This document shows, one piece after another, positions 1 through 11,543 of a stretch of DNA of 64,000 nt. A program made the translations under genes and the position numbers. The DNA comes from Phytophthora colocasiae (Eukaryota; Oomycota; Peronosporomycetes; Peronosporales; Peronosporaceae), in assembly GCA_018806915.1 (NCBI GenBank), contig JAGKQI010000078.1, positions 434,001-498,000 on the forward strand. The letters are read 5' to 3'. The notes under the pieces were generated by a model. That model ran no database searches. It saw only the letters and a program-made list of their open reading frames with translations, and had not been told where the DNA came from. How positions within the stretch are numbered: the stretch's first letter is position 1; the number at the start of each line of letters is the position of its first letter.

Positions 1-46
1 TATAGAGCTCAGATATTTTACGCAGAAGTTCCGCCTCGTTCTCCAT
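1..46 (-). CDS. Crinkler (CRN) effector, 5' end only, runs off the window
   Basis: The first 46 bases are the reverse complement of the first codons of the CRN family seen throughout the window. The ATG is at 44-46 and the frame reads MENEAELLRKISELY leftwards off the edge. It is divergent from the CRN that starts at 206. Only the N-terminal amphipathic helix is inside the window, so domain content and integrity cannot be judged. Confidence 0.75.
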   Translation of the reverse strand, partial: MENEAELLRKISELY

Positions 47-205
47 CTTTCTTATAAAGAGGCGAAGGATTTTGGAATGAGGGAGGAAGTGGGGAAGAAT
101 TATGTTTGGTCGGTATTAGTCACTCACTACCTGCCTTAGTCGCATCTTCATTCCAAGGATTCCGCACGATAATAATCGGTAATACTACAGTAGTAATAAA
201 GAAGG
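47..205. promoter_or_regulatory. Divergent promoter between two head-to-head CRN genes
   Basis: This 159-bp gap separates two CRN start codons pointing away from each other. On the minus strand, 67-83 carries CCCTCATTCCAAAATCC, which resembles the oomycete initiator (TCATTYYNCAWTTT). A TATAAG-like stretch lies just before that ATG. On the plus strand a related TTCATTCCAAGGATTCC lies near 149-165. The Inr assignment rests on known oomycete core promoters; no transcript data are available here. Confidence 0.5.
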
Positions 206-2867
206 ATGGAAAACGAGGCGGAACTGCTGCGTAAAATATCTGAGCTCTATAAGAATCTCCAAGAAAAAAACAGCGAGGACAAGCTGATACAGTGCGTGAT
301 CGTGGGTCAGGTGGGAAGCTCGTTTAATGTGGAGATCGACGATGGTGCGAAGGTGAGCAAGTTGAAGACGGCGATAAGTAACGAGAAGAAGTATCAGTTT
401 CCTGCTGATGAGCTACAGCTCTTCCTGGCGAAGAAGGGTGGGGCGTGGATCGAGTCCGACTCCGAAGATGTGGAGAAGCTCAAGAAGGGCGGGAAGACTA
501 CTCTCGTCGAATCTCTAATACATGAAGACAAAGAGCTACAGGGGGAGAATCTGATTTCTAAGTGCCTGGAAGACATGGACACTCCGAAAGCGAATCAAAT
601 CCACATACTCGTGGTGGTTCCAGGTATCCTGACTACCATTGTGGTGCACGAGAGTCGAATTCCAAGTCTCACGGATGAGCTGGCGTATTACCAAAGACTT
701 GGTGTAGAGATCCAGAACAACTGCCAACAGTACTGTGGTCCGATTCTCACCAAGATCGACGAAATTTATAAGGAGCCACATCCAAAACCTTTTCTCTATG
801 TTGGGGGGTCATCTGGAATGGGGAAGACGCAGCTGGCGTTTGCTTTAGGAGGCGACGGAAGTACACGACCGTGGTTTTATTGGCCTCTTCATTGTTTTCA
901 GGGCCAGAATCAGCACGTCTACGAGAACTTCTCATCAATTGCGGATGCCTTCGACTCGATGGTCAAGAAGGATGAGGTGGATAACCCTGAAGAAGAAGAA
1001 GAGGTTTTGGCCTGCAATTACGATATTTACATGAAGAAGGAACTGTGGACGTATGGCTTCATTATTGAACTGTTGGAGTACTGTTTCCGTGCCAACGTTG
1101 GCGCGCAGATGATCCGCGTTGTAAACAAAACGTTCCGAGTAGCCAAGCGTGATCGGAAAGCTGTCAAAGCTGTGCTTTCTCAAATGGAGAAAGATGGCCA
1201 AGTGGTACCGTTCTTCATTCTGGATGAAATGACGCCAACCAGGGATTACAAGAGAGTATCAGCGTTTCAACTGAATGTATTTCGTGCTTGTGGGCTGGTC
1301 GTGGTTGCTATGGGTACCAACGCCAAGGTCTCGAACTTGGTTACATGTAATCAGTCAGAACGAAGTCGCATAGACTCTGACTGGTGGATGAGTGTTGTGC
1401 CTCGTTTCCCAGCTTATCAATCTATCCCCCTTTCGGATCCGGCGAAGCAAAAAGCATGGGAGAGGGCGATAGAATTGTACTCGGTCGTGGACCTCATTGC
1501 CAAGAATTCTCGCGGCCTGTTTTCTCGGTATTTTGTGGACGCTGTGACACAATTCGTTCTGGAAGTTGCTGGAAATGAAACATTCGAGTTGGCCGACTTG
1601 CTAGACAATGCGTTCGAGGCTGTGCATGCCAAGCTTCTGATGGTGAAAGCTTTCATGTGCACTCCGCATGGAAGACATGCACAGATGAAGGCATTATCGT
1701 ACGCCAATGCCAACAGTGAAGCTATTGATTTCAAGATTCTTGATGGATGTGTTCTATCGGCACTGAAAGTCCTGATAGAACGCATCCAGCTACTGGTGGT
1801 GACAGCATGAGTGAACTTTCTGGTCTGAAGCGCTTAGCTTCCAGTGATGACAGCACGGATAAACGTCCCGCGAAAAGATTAAAGTGGGGATTGCGGGCAT
1901 GAATCGCCATTTTGCAAACTTGGACGACCAAGATATTACTGATGTGGATGTATCAAGCCGCCTTCAGTATAGAAAGACAACAACCCCTTGGAGGCCAGCC
2001 TGTCGATTTCCAGTCATTGAGAAGGATGTGCTGCTGTACCTGGCAGTGCTCGGTGGGAAGCGGTCAGCGTATTACGACTCTGTCGATGATAAAGAATATT
2101 CAACAGCTTTCATTTTTGAAGAGTATCGCTCAGGAATGGGCTCTCCCTCCCATACTAACACGAACGCTGCTAGTAACGATGGGAACGAACTCGAGAACGC
2201 GGTCGCCCATGCGCTTTTCTGTGCTTCGAGAAGAAATGGTGTGCGAGGAACCACCTTTAACGATTTCTTCTCCGATTTACTGGGTGAATTTCAGCACGAG
2301 ACGTTCCAGAGTGTATACAACTTTGATGCCAGTGCGTTGTTATTGGAGAGATACGCTGGTTTAAAGCAAAAGTTCGCAGGTATGTCGATCCCGTTTTTGG
2401 GTCCGCTTAACGCGGAATGGCCGGAATATCTTGTTGACCTCAACGGTGACGGTCACAATGTCTGCAACTTCGGTCATCTTTTTCGCACTCAGAGCTTCGA
2501 GAGATTGGATTGCTACGTGATGGTCCCTGGAGATACCAATCCACTGTTCGTTTGTGAATATAAACATTGGGGGATGAAACTTGACAGTGGTGCGCTGAAG
2601 AAAATCATCGAGGGTTTGAATTGTGAGTGTACAGAGCCTGAAAAGGAGGGTGGTCAGCGAAAGCTGAAGTGGAAAAAGTGGGATCTTGCGCTCGTCTTTT
2701 GCCAGGAGCTCACTCATTTTCAGCAGGATAGCATAAGTGGTTGGAAGTCGCCTGGTCTTGGTATCGTCACGGTCGATTGCAACACTGGGGTGGTGAACTG
2801 GATTGTCGACCCTGTAGCTGGGGAGAAATTGGTAATTGTGCTTCAGATAGGGATTGTGCTTTCTTGA
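206..2867 (+). pseudogene. CRN-1: Crinkler with P-loop NTPase and PD-(D/E)XK nuclease, frameshifted
   Basis: Frame 1 (206-1810) gives 534 aa: an N-terminal helix, the header with LFLAK at residues 72-76, HILVVVP at 133-139, Walker A GSSGMGKT near 201-208 and a Walker B-type FFILDE. Compared with intact relatives, two bases are gained near 1747 (gttctatcgg against gtttacgg) and one A is lost near 1887. The nuclease half therefore continues in another frame (1884-2867), with the LDCYV...CEYKHW D...ExK core. A KRPAKR nuclear-localisation-like stretch lies around the break. The gttctatc sequence also occurs in CRN-5, so recombination is as likely as random error. CRN proteins are secreted oomycete effectors acting in host nuclei; no signal peptide is obvious here. 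TPR-1 follows on the same strand. Confidence 0.8.
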
Positions 2868-3211
2868 AAGTTTCTACTGTGGGCAGTTATGGTGGGGAGA
2901 TACCGATGTCAACAACGAAACTATCACGTCATCACCTTTGAGAATGTCCATGGGAGGTTTTAAACGATTTTTTAATGAATTGCCAGCAGTGATTGCGTTT
3001 TAGGTTTTATGGCTGAAGAAGAAATGTGGCGAAATTGAAGACTCAAATAAAAAAATACTTTCATTTTGTGGAACAACAGCTAAAATCAAGAAAACTCGTC
3101 TCGTACTGGTATTGAGATGGAAACCATTTCATTCTCTTGGATAATTCTGTAAGTTTTGGGGAACCCAAGAATAGTGAGAATAGTTTTTCAAAGAAAATAA
3201 ACGCTTCCACG
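2868..3211 (+). promoter_or_regulatory. CRN-1/TPR-1 intergenic region
   Basis: This AT-rich spacer carries the 3' flank of CRN-1 and the presumed TPR-1 promoter/5' UTR. An upstream ATG at 3010 opens MAEEEMWRN and stops. In TPR-5 a 10-bp shorter version keeps this frame open into the main protein. A perfect GTAAGT donor-like site at 3151 suggests a possible 5' UTR intron. The spacer recurs with small changes beside every CRN-TPR pair. Confidence 0.5.
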
Positions 3212-6022
3212 ATGTACGGACCTCCATTAGCTTCTGAATCACCGAGGACGATCGTATCAGCGAGAACGTACAGTGACGGAAGTAGAATAGGAACTACCCG
3301 TGGATCGTCAGCACCTCATCGTAAACTTCGTCAGGAATTATCCTACCCAGCTACAGCTCAATGGGCCTTCTTGACGTCTATCGATTGTCGTCAATATCGA
3401 AGTATTCTACCTTCCAGACCTTCTACAGCTCGAGCAACTTCATCGGAACCTACAAAACTACCGAAACGACCTGCTACTGGTCGAAGAATCAAGAGTCAAC
3501 TTCGTCATGAGCAAATGGAAGTTCTTACACCACGAACAGCCGTTGTAGCGATACAAGAAGCTGTTAAACGAGAAGGAAACCAGGAACAGTATGTGAATCC
3601 ACTTATTGGGAGAAGTGTAGAGCCTCGAGGTCAACTTGGTCGTGGAAGGAGTAGAGAAGGAGTAGAAAACAAAACGCTTGAGCTTTTATCCAGAGCTCGA
3701 GCAATTTCTACCATGAACGCTACGGAACGTCTTCGAGTAAAAGCTTTTCAAGCACGAGCTAACGGCGAATATGATCAAGCTATCAAGTTTTACAAGAGTT
3801 TATCCACTGCAAGACCCAGTGAGATCGAGGCGAAATTCCATTTAGCTGTTTGTCTGGAACGAACTGGTCAATTTAATGCCGCGTTGTCAACGTACAAACA
3901 AGTTTTGAAACTTGCAGGGGGGCAACACGCTTTCGCGTATTATAATATGGGCAATTTGTGTATGCGGTTCGAGAAAATATCCAAAGCAATCGAGTATTTT
4001 ACACGAGCGATTGAAACGAGTAAAGGAGATTCCAGTGCAGGAAATTTATCGAGTCCAGGGTCAACTCCAGTTGTATTTTACCGACAACGAGCAGCAGCAT
4101 ATCGAAAGAGTGGTGACTTTGAGAAAGCAGCGAAAGATTACGTTATGGTACAAAAGAATGCGGGAGTGGAATGTCCTACAACTTTAACAGACGACAGTTC
4201 ACTGTACATGTACACGGCCGAATCGCTGTATCAAACTGTTCAGCGCGCAGCTTCTCCGAAGAAATTAACTCCTCAAGTTGAGAAAGAAGAGGAAGAACTG
4301 AAGGAATTAGATGTTGAGCCACCTGGTCAGGACTGGGAAGACCCAGAAAGCTCAGAAGCTGAAGATGCACTGACAGTTTGGACTCTTCAACGGATTTCAG
4401 AGATTGGTAGACTCCCACCAGTTGAGAGAAGCGACAGTGATCTGCAGTATCTGGTCGATTTCATGCAAAAACGATTCTCCGTTTGTGCTGTTCTACATCC
4501 GAAAGTGTGTGAACTTCTGTGTCGTGAACTCATTTTAAGTCCCGAAGATGCTCTCCCAGCTCGAACGCCAATCTTTATGGAGGATGAAGATGAAGAAGAT
4601 ACGAATGACCACACGATTTACTTTATTTTTCAAGGCAGAGTGGCTATTTCCAAGACTGCAGGGAGAATGTTTCAGTCAAAACAGCAAGAAGAGGTCAATA
4701 ACGTACAGGAAAACGACAAATGTGAACAGGAAAAGAATTGGGAGTCACCCTGGCAGACGCGACTGAATACGATCAGTGTAAACTGGAAACAGTCGCAATT
4801 GGAGCTTTGTGAACTCGAACATGGAGAGGTTTTCGGCCATCAAGGGAGATTTACAAGAACTCAAAGGTGGAATATTTTACTCTGTATCGTATTTGATCCC
4901 TTCAAAGGTAATTAAAACTTACGTGTGTGTCTTGTAGAACGTACTCAGCTGTAACAGTGACATCTTCTATGGTCGGAGCTCTTTCGTGGTATCATTGGAG
5001 TCAAGTTGAACATGCTCAACGTGAAGCAGAGGTGAAACTTGGGTATTATAATCATTATCCACTAAAACTGACCTTGAATTCTTCATTTCCAGCGAGAGCG
5101 TGCCGCTAGATTCTTAATTATGACTCCAGCCTTTCATGGCATATCCGAAGCAGATATTGGCAAAGTTGCCTGCCGAGTACGTTCATAATTCTTGCTTCTG
5201 GATCGTTTTTTTTTTCTTACAATGTTTTATTAGGCCTCATTTATCAAAGTCATCGGCTCGAAAGCTGTCTGTTGTGAAGGGCAATCTGTCGATGGTCTTC
5301 TTATCGTTCGAGAGGGGGAACTCTGCCAATTCTCGCCTTGTGGACTAAGATCTCCCCCAGATATGTCCATCTCTTTTTCTCTTAGTGGATCTCTCTCTGA
5401 ACCACAAAGTGCTCGTGCTTTTTTCATTCAACTCGAGACTGCAGGAGATCCACTGAGTTTCTTACGCGTCAATGAAGCTTACCACGGGTTTCTTCCTCAA
5501 AACTACGTGAAATCCAAGCAGAGAGAGCTGTTACGGATGATAAAATCTCGATCCAAAAAGGTCAGCAATGCCCGACGAACAAGTGTCGCGATCAACTGTA
5601 TTGGCACTGGCAAAGGGACTTCCAAGCCGGAACCAGTGGCGATGGCTGTACGTCGTGGTGAATGTGTCTGTATCTCTTCCGCGTGGGTTCCTCCTCGTCA
5701 ATCTCGACAGGAAACAAAGGCGATTTGTGGCGTCGCGTGTGCAAAAGCAACGTTAGTGTCGGTCGCTACTGCTGAGCTGTTGTTTTTATCGTCTAAGGAT
5801 CTACTACTGGGGTTATCGGTTGAAAGCCGCTCACAATTACACCGCAACTTGCAGGAGATTGCGTTAATGGACAGCAAGAGGAAATACCTGACGAATTTAC
5901 GCACGCCTAGACCTCCTGGTGGGAGGAAAACCTCGAATTTACTGGAACAGTTCGTGCGGGATACTCACTGGAGTAAATTCAAGGAAGAACTTGTGGAGAA
6001 TGTACTACGAGGCCGTACGTGA
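3212..6022 (+). CDS. TPR-1: TPR protein with two degenerate cyclic-nucleotide-binding domains
   Basis: Four exons: 3212-4866, 4938-5031, 5093-5176 and 5234-6022. They total 2622 nt, exactly 874 codons, giving 873 aa. The introns are GT-AG and 71, 61 and 57 bp long. An alternative in-frame ATG at 3137 would add 25 residues. After a basic, Ser/Arg-rich N-terminus, tetratricopeptide repeats span about residues 170-320, including AFQARANGEYDQAIKFYKSL and YYNMGNLCMRFEKISKAIEY. A first cNMP-binding fold (about 415-590) has GEVFG followed across intron 1 by RTYSAVTV. The usual FGE glutamate is His, so ligand binding is doubtful. A second CNB fold (GLLIVREGELCQF and following) fills exons 3-4 and also lacks a clear phosphate-binding cassette. 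It is probably a cytoplasmic scaffold or regulatory protein. This is the only copy with all exons in frame. The C-terminus after about 5975 differs from TPR-5. Confidence 0.8.
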
Positions 6023-6743
6023 CCCAGTTACGGCGAAGAATAGCAGATTTACGATGGACTTTCAAAACGCAAATACGTTGTTAGCTCCGACTAATCAGAG
6101 ACAATGAATGGATAGTTACGCGGTGGTCAAATATCACAAGAAACCATCGCTGAAAGTTGGAGAATGGATGAACTACTGGTGAAATGTGGGAACTGAAAGC
6201 TGCCAGCAGCATCCGTTTCGACAATTAGGAAGCAATATCTAACTACGGGATCGGAAAAATTATGTTGGAAGCACAAAACGAAGACACAATCAAGATTCTA
6301 CTACAAATCGAAATCCTACAATCGGTATATTTACAATTTGGTACATGAAAAGAAGCCAAACTTGGCATCCTTTCAACAAATTCTGTGCGGTCCAATGGAT
6401 TAAACCAGCATAACAGTCCATGGCACACGTGATGCGACTAACTCAACGACGAGAAACGAAGAAGTACCAATTCGAGATGCTACTCTACCTCAAGACATCA
6501 GCAGGTAAACTTCGGAAAGAACCATCAAACAAAAAACAAAAGGCGACTTTAATAAATCGTCTAACTCATGATCGAAATCAGTGATCCGGAAATGGTGTAT
6601 AAGGATGTTAATTCAGCATTCTGAATAACAATCCAATATTACGAACAGAGCGACTATCCAGCATCAAGTGATGCTTGTACGAGAGCTTCAGCATCTACAT
6701 GTAATGGAACGAATTAGATCGCTAGATAACTGCAAGGATCCAG
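6023..6743. other. Degenerate spacer without a recognisable gene
   Basis: For about 60 bp this continues the TPR-1 3' flank shared with TPR-5, then becomes unique sequence without a usable reading frame. It lies just upstream of a LINE reverse-transcriptase relic and may be decayed 5' LINE sequence, but I recognise nothing specific. The whole block is repeated at 38.8-39.5 kb. Confidence 0.4.
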
Positions 6744-7745
6744 CTATGGAAGGGCAAAGCTCGTACACTACTTGGACGTAGACTAATTGCACAGGCCATC
6801 GTTTTCTCGGTGATCTGGTATTTTACGGCGACAGTAGCGATCCCGGTACGGTTTTTAAATCGTTGGCAGAAGATACTCCATCGTTATGTTTTGTACAACA
6901 AGATTGGCAGCGGTGAATTTAACTTGGTAAAGAGAGACCTTGCAATAAGGCCACAAGATGCTGACGGTCTTGGAGTGCCAGTAATTCGGAATAGCATCTG
7001 ACGCCAACAATTTCAATTGCAAACATTTGAGGGCCATACTCAGAGTGCAGGAGAAACAGTGTGGTTGATGGCCATGCTGGGAAAACGATATGGTCCATTC
7101 TGGAGGCCAGGATCAAGTGATTTCTTGTTTCAGGATCCTCCAAGACCATCAAGTGGAGGGCAACGATGTTACCTGTCTGGTGGCGCCAACTATTGCGAGA
7201 ATGGAATCGACTACAATGGCCAGACCGAAGATCCCTTTCAAGTAGTCGACTTCAAGTCGTTCAATACGCTCTTTACAGTCCAATTTGGTGGAACAAGTAC
7301 TAAGATTTTCAACTAGCAACGTCAATGCCACTGGAAACAGGGTCTGTTAAGTTTCGAAAGCTGTGTCGAGCTCTAGCATCAGCAAACAAGCATTGTATCG
7401 CGGATTTTCTGGATAATGATCGTCAGTGGCTAAGCTCTGGAGCCTTTTTGAAATGGTCTGTGCTAAACTGGAACCTGAGTTAGGCCCACGCATTGTGTTT
7501 CGGGATATTTTCACATTATACTATCAAATGCGGAGTATATACCAGCGGGTTGTCCCTCATCCGGAAACGGGTGGGCTACGAAGAGCATTTAGCTGTGCAA
7601 CACCCCCATCTCTATGGGTGGCGGTGGCTGCAAACATTCCATTTAAGATGGTCGCACACAGACGAGAAACTAGTTAATCAAACCATTCTACCTTCTAGGG
7701 CACTTGTACTACTGAACTATAGTACCAGTAGTTTTTGTGTCGAGT
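6744..7745 (+). mobile_element. LINE (non-LTR retrotransposon) relic, post-RT region
   Basis: 6744-6999 translates without a stop and reads LLGRRLIAQA, then VIWYFTATVAIPVRFLNRWQ, then RDLAIRPQDADGLGVPVI. This resembles the region after the reverse-transcriptase core in non-LTR elements: a TLLGRALIAQ-type helix, a LWY...P...W segment and a late GGLGVP. Frames then break repeatedly. 7493-7745 may be a decayed C-terminal part (EEHLAVQHPHLYGWRWLQ). No RT catalytic YxDD, poly-A tail or target-site duplication was found, so this is an old truncated fossil. Confidence 0.5.
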
Positions 7746-8181
7746 GATCTAAATCATCCGAAAGACGAAACAGTGGCGCCAAGTATCCCGAACATGCTGG
7801 CTTCCTTTCGAAGCCATTATCCTTTCTTGTTTCGACACTCATAGGATTGAAACATTGACGGCGAAGAGCTTAATCGAGTGTTTACGCGTTTGGTTTTTGA
7901 GCCCGAACGTACTGAATTGTTTCCAAACCTTCCAAGACAACGCATATGGATTCCGCGAAGTTAGAATTGCTATAAACGTACTAGCATAGGTCTGCAAGAC
8001 GACTGTCCGCTCAAGTTAATCAACGACTTTCTTCTTCCTTACGAACATAAATGAAAAGACCAGCGCTGCTGAGTCTTCAGGATCTGAAGGTCAGTGTGGC
8101 ATAACTGGGACCTTGTACTCGCCTGTACTACGCGCAAGGGCTACTGCCATAACTGCCAGAGCGGAGTCACAGCAGAAACTT
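7746..8181. other. Mosaic spacer with CRN-5-type fragments
   Basis: Around 8000-8045 the sequence resembles the reverse complement of the CRN-5 3' flank (gactgtccgct, then gtaatcaac and ctttcttcttc). At 8094-8140 a sense fragment reads WHNWDLVLA, close to WHNWDLALV of the CRN-5 C-terminus. These point to debris of a CRN-5-like gene between the LINE relic and the 3' end of CRN-2. The matches are short. Confidence 0.4.
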
Positions 8182-10799
8182 TCAAGAAAGCACAATCCCT
8201 ATCTGAAGCACAATTACCAATTTCTCCCCAGCTACAGGCTCGACAATCCACTTCACCACCCCAGTGTTGCAATCGACCGTGACGATACCAAGACCAGGCG
8301 ACTTCCAACCACTTATGCGATCCTGCTGAAAATGAGTGAGCTCTTGGCAAAAGACGAGCGCAAGATCCCACTTTTTCCACTTTAGCTTTCGGTAACCACC
8401 CTCCTTTTCAGGCCCTGTGCACTCACCATTCAAACCCTCGATGATTTTCTTCAGCGCACCACTGTCAAGTTTCATCCTCCAATGTTTATATTCACAAATG
8501 AACAGTGGATTGGTATCTCCAGGGACCATCACGTAACAATCCAATCTCTCGAAGTTCTGAGTGCGAAAAAGATGACCGAAGTTGCAGGCATTGCGACCGT
8601 CACCGTTGAGGCCAACAAGATATTCCGGCCACTCCGCGTTAGGCGGACCCAAAAACGGGATTGACATACCTGCGAACTTTTGCTTTAAACCAGCGTATCT
8701 CTCCAACAACAGCGCACTGGTATCAAAGTTGTATACACTCTGGAACGTCTCGTGCTGAAATTCACCTAGTAAATCGGAGAAAAAATCGTTAAAGGTGGTT
8801 CCTCGCACACCATTTCTTCTCGAAGCACAGAAAAGCGCATGGGCGACCGCGTTCTCGAGTTCGTTCCCATCGTTACTAGCAGCGTTCGTGTTACTATGGG
8901 AGGGAGAGCCCATTCCTGAGCGATACTCTTCAAAAATGAAAGCTGTTGAATATTCTTTATCATCGACAGAGTCGTAATACGCTGACCGCATCCCACCGAG
9001 CACTGCCAGGTACAGCAGCACATCCTTCTCCACGGCTGGAAATCGACAGGCTGTCCTCCAAGGGGTTGTTGTCTTTCTATACTGAAGGCTGCGCCTTGAT
9101 ACATCCACATCAGTAATATCTTGGTCGTCCAGGTTTGCAAAATGGAGATTCATGCCCGCAATCCCCACTTTTAATCTTTTCGCGGGACGTTTATCCGTGC
9201 TGTCATCACTGGAAGCTGGGCGCTTCTGACCAGAAAGTTCACTCATGCTGTCACCACCAGTAGCTGGATGCGTTCTATCAGGACTTTCAGTGCCGTAAAC
9301 ACATCCATCAAGAATCTTGAAATCAATAGCTTCACTGTCGTACGATAATGCCTTCATCTGTGCATGTCTCCCATGCGGAGTGCACATGAAAGCTTTCACC
9401 ATCAGAAGCTTGGCATGTACAGCCTCGAACGCATTGTCTAGCAAGTCGGCCAACTCGAATGTTTCATTTCCAGCAACTTCCAGAACGAATTGTGCCACAG
9501 CGTCCACGAAATACCGAGAAAACAAACCACGAGAATTCTTGGCAATGAGGTCCACGACCGAGTACAATTCTATCGCCCTCTCCCATGCTTTTTGCTTCGC
9601 CGGATCCGAAAGGGGGATAGATTGATAAGCTGGGAAACGAGGCACAACACTCATCCACCAGTCAGAGTCTATGCGACTTCGTTCTGACTGATTACATGTA
9701 ACCAAGTTCGAGATCTTGGCGTCGGTACCCATAGCAACCACGACCAGCCCACAAGCACGAAATACATTCAGTTGAAACGCTGATAATCTCTCCCTGGTTG
9801 GCGTCATTTCATCCAGAATGAAGAACGGTAACACTTTTCCATCTTTCTCCATTTGACAAAGCACAGCTTTGACAGCTTCCCGATCACGCTTGGCCACTCG
9901 GAACGTTTTGTTTACAACGCGAATCATCTGCGCGCCAACGTTAGCACGGGAACAGTACTCCAACAGTTCGATAATGAAGCCATACGTCCACAGTTCCTTC
10001 TTCACGTAAATATCGGAATTGCAGGACAAAACCTCTTCTTCGTTCTTCAGGGTTATCCACGTCATCCTTCTTGACCATCGAGCCGAAGGCATCCGCAATC
10101 GATGAGAAGTTTTTGTAGACCTTTTGGCAATCAATTCCGGTGGCACCAAGAGGCCAATAAAACCATGGTCGTTGTTTGCGTCCTTCACCCCCCAAAGCAA
10201 ACGCCAGCTGCGTCTTCCCCATTCCAGATGACCCACCAACATAGATAAAAGGTTTTGGATGTGGCTCCTTAAAAATTTCGTCGATCTTGGTGAGAATCGG
10301 ACCACAGTACTGTTGGCAGTTGTTCTGGATCTCTACACCAAGTCTTTGGTAATACGCCAGCTCATCCGTGAGACTTGGAATTCGACTCTCGTGCACCACA
10401 ATGGTAGTCAGGATACCTGGAACCACCACCAGTATGTGGATTTGTTTCGCTTTCGGAGTGTCCATGTCTTCCAGGCACTCAGAAATCAGATTCTCCTCCT
10501 GTAGCTCTTTGCCTTCATGTATTAGAGATTCGACGAGAGTAGTCTTCCCGCCCTTCTTCAGCTTCTCCACATCTTCGGAGTCGGACTCGATCCACGCCCC
10601 ACCCTTCTTCGCCAGGAAGAGCTGTAGCTCATCAGCAGGAAACTGATACTTCTTCTCGTTACTTATCACCCTCTTTAACTTGCTCACCTTCGCACCATCG
10701 TTGATCTCCACATCAAACGATCTTCCCACCTGACCCACGATTACGCACTGTAGTGACAGCGTCAGCTTGTCCTCGCTGTTTTTTTCTTGGAGCTTCTTA
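8182..10799 (-). pseudogene. CRN-2: Crinkler NTPase-nuclease, 5'-truncated and frameshifted
   Basis: The coding part starts mid-helix at KKLQEKNSEDKLT, because the first about 15 codons were cut off at 10799 and replaced by a TPR-CNB fragment. LFLAK, HILVVVP and Walker A are present. Then one extra base in the acidic linker (gaagaacgaagaagagg, near 10050) moves the NTPase/nuclease half into another frame, which stays open to the stop at 8182. CRN-4 and CRN-8 carry the same insertion, so it is a real inherited lesion. The nuclease core LDCYVMVPG...CEYKHW is intact in its own frame. Confidence 0.8.
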
Positions 10800-11030
10800 C
10801 AATCTCGATCCAAAAAGGTCAGCAATGCCCGACGAACAAGTGTCGCGATCAACTGTATTGGCACTGGCAAAGGGACTTCCAAGCCGGAACCAGTGGCGAT
10901 GGCTGTTCGTCGTGGTGAATGTGTCTGTATCTCTTCCGCGTGGGTTCCTCCTCGTCAATCTCGACAGGAAACAAAGGCGATTTGTGGCGTCGCGTGCAAA
11001 AGCAACGTTAGTGTCGGTCGCTACTGCTGA
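10800..11030 (+). pseudogene. TPR-CNB exon-4 fragment, inverted and fused to CRN-2
   Basis: The sequence from ctcgatccaaaaagg to ctactgctga matches about 5549-5776 of TPR-1 on the plus strand, although the neighbouring TPR-2 is on the minus strand. It joins CRN-2 directly at gagcttctta. The fragment encodes the second CNB part (AVRRGECVCISSAWVPPRQS) and has lost three bases near 10996. It is the first block of a scrambled junction. Confidence 0.75.
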
Positions 11031-11316
11031 AAAAATGAGAGGAAGAATTGTTTGGTCGGTACCGGTGGGAATACTATCGTCTACCGGTAGGACCCAAATC
11101 CTACCGGTAGGATGAACTTTTTTTATGGTTTACTAGTACCTTTTGACGACCTTCGTCAAGCATCTTTTGTTCCAGGGATTCCGTTTTTAAAAATCCGACG
11201 CCGTTAGAAATGCATAATTCTTCCCCCCTTCCTCCCTCATTTCAAAATCCTTTGCCTCTTTTCTTTATAAGAAAGATGGAGAACGAGGCGGAACTTCTGC
11301 GTAAAATATCTGAGCT
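11031..11316 (+). promoter_or_regulatory. Orphan CRN promoter with the first CRN codons, inverted
   Basis: This is the reverse complement of the CRN-3 upstream region: the ACCGGT palindromes near 11080-11112, the Inr-like CCCTCATTTCAAAATCC at 11234-11250, a TATAAG stretch, and an ATG at 11276 with MENEAELLRKISEL. After codon 13 it is cut and continues as TPR exon-2 sequence (tgagct|atcattgg). It could drive a short chimeric transcript, but no functional product is evident. Confidence 0.7.
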
Positions 11317-11540
11317 ATCATTGGAGTCAAGTTGAACATGCTCAACGTGAAGCAGAGGTGAAACTTGGATATTATCATCATTATCCACTAAAACTGACCT
11401 TGAATTCTTCATTTCCAGCGAGAGCGTTCCGCTAGATTCTTAATTATGACTCCAGCCTTTCATGGCATACCCGAAGCAGATATTGGCAAAGTTGCCTGTC
11501 GAGTACGTTCATAATTCTTGCTTCTGGATCGTTTTTTTTT
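11317..11540 (+). pseudogene. TPR-CNB exon 2 - intron 2 - exon 3 - intron 3 fragment, inverted
   Basis: atcattggagtcaagttg begins the second half of TPR exon 2. Intron 2, exon 3 and the start of intron 3 follow, all in plus orientation as in TPR-1 (about 4991-5215). The fragment ends in the T-run of intron 3. The sequence then flips back to minus-strand TPR-2 exon 2 (cctccacgaaagagctcc). Confidence 0.75.
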
Positions 11541-11543
11541 CCT

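Noticed and set aside
394..582. Open frames antisense to the CRN header, recurring at every copy
   Set aside because: They recur only because the CRN sequence recurs. They have low-complexity Ser/Cys-rich content and no start context or conserved domain.
2917..2945. CRE-like TGACGTGA in the CRN-TPR spacer, tempting next to a cyclic-nucleotide-binding gene
   Set aside because: It is a single short motif that varies between copies (gtgatgacgtgttag, gtgatcacgtgat), with no basis to link it to cAMP signalling.
5200..5222. T-run near 5206 as a transcription terminator
   Set aside because: It is the polypyrimidine part of TPR intron 3, followed by a TTAG acceptor that restores the CNB frame.
5568..5756. 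MPDEQVSRST-type frame inside TPR exon 4
   Set aside because: It is an out-of-frame shadow of the second CNB domain, since the exon frame joins correctly to exons 1-3.
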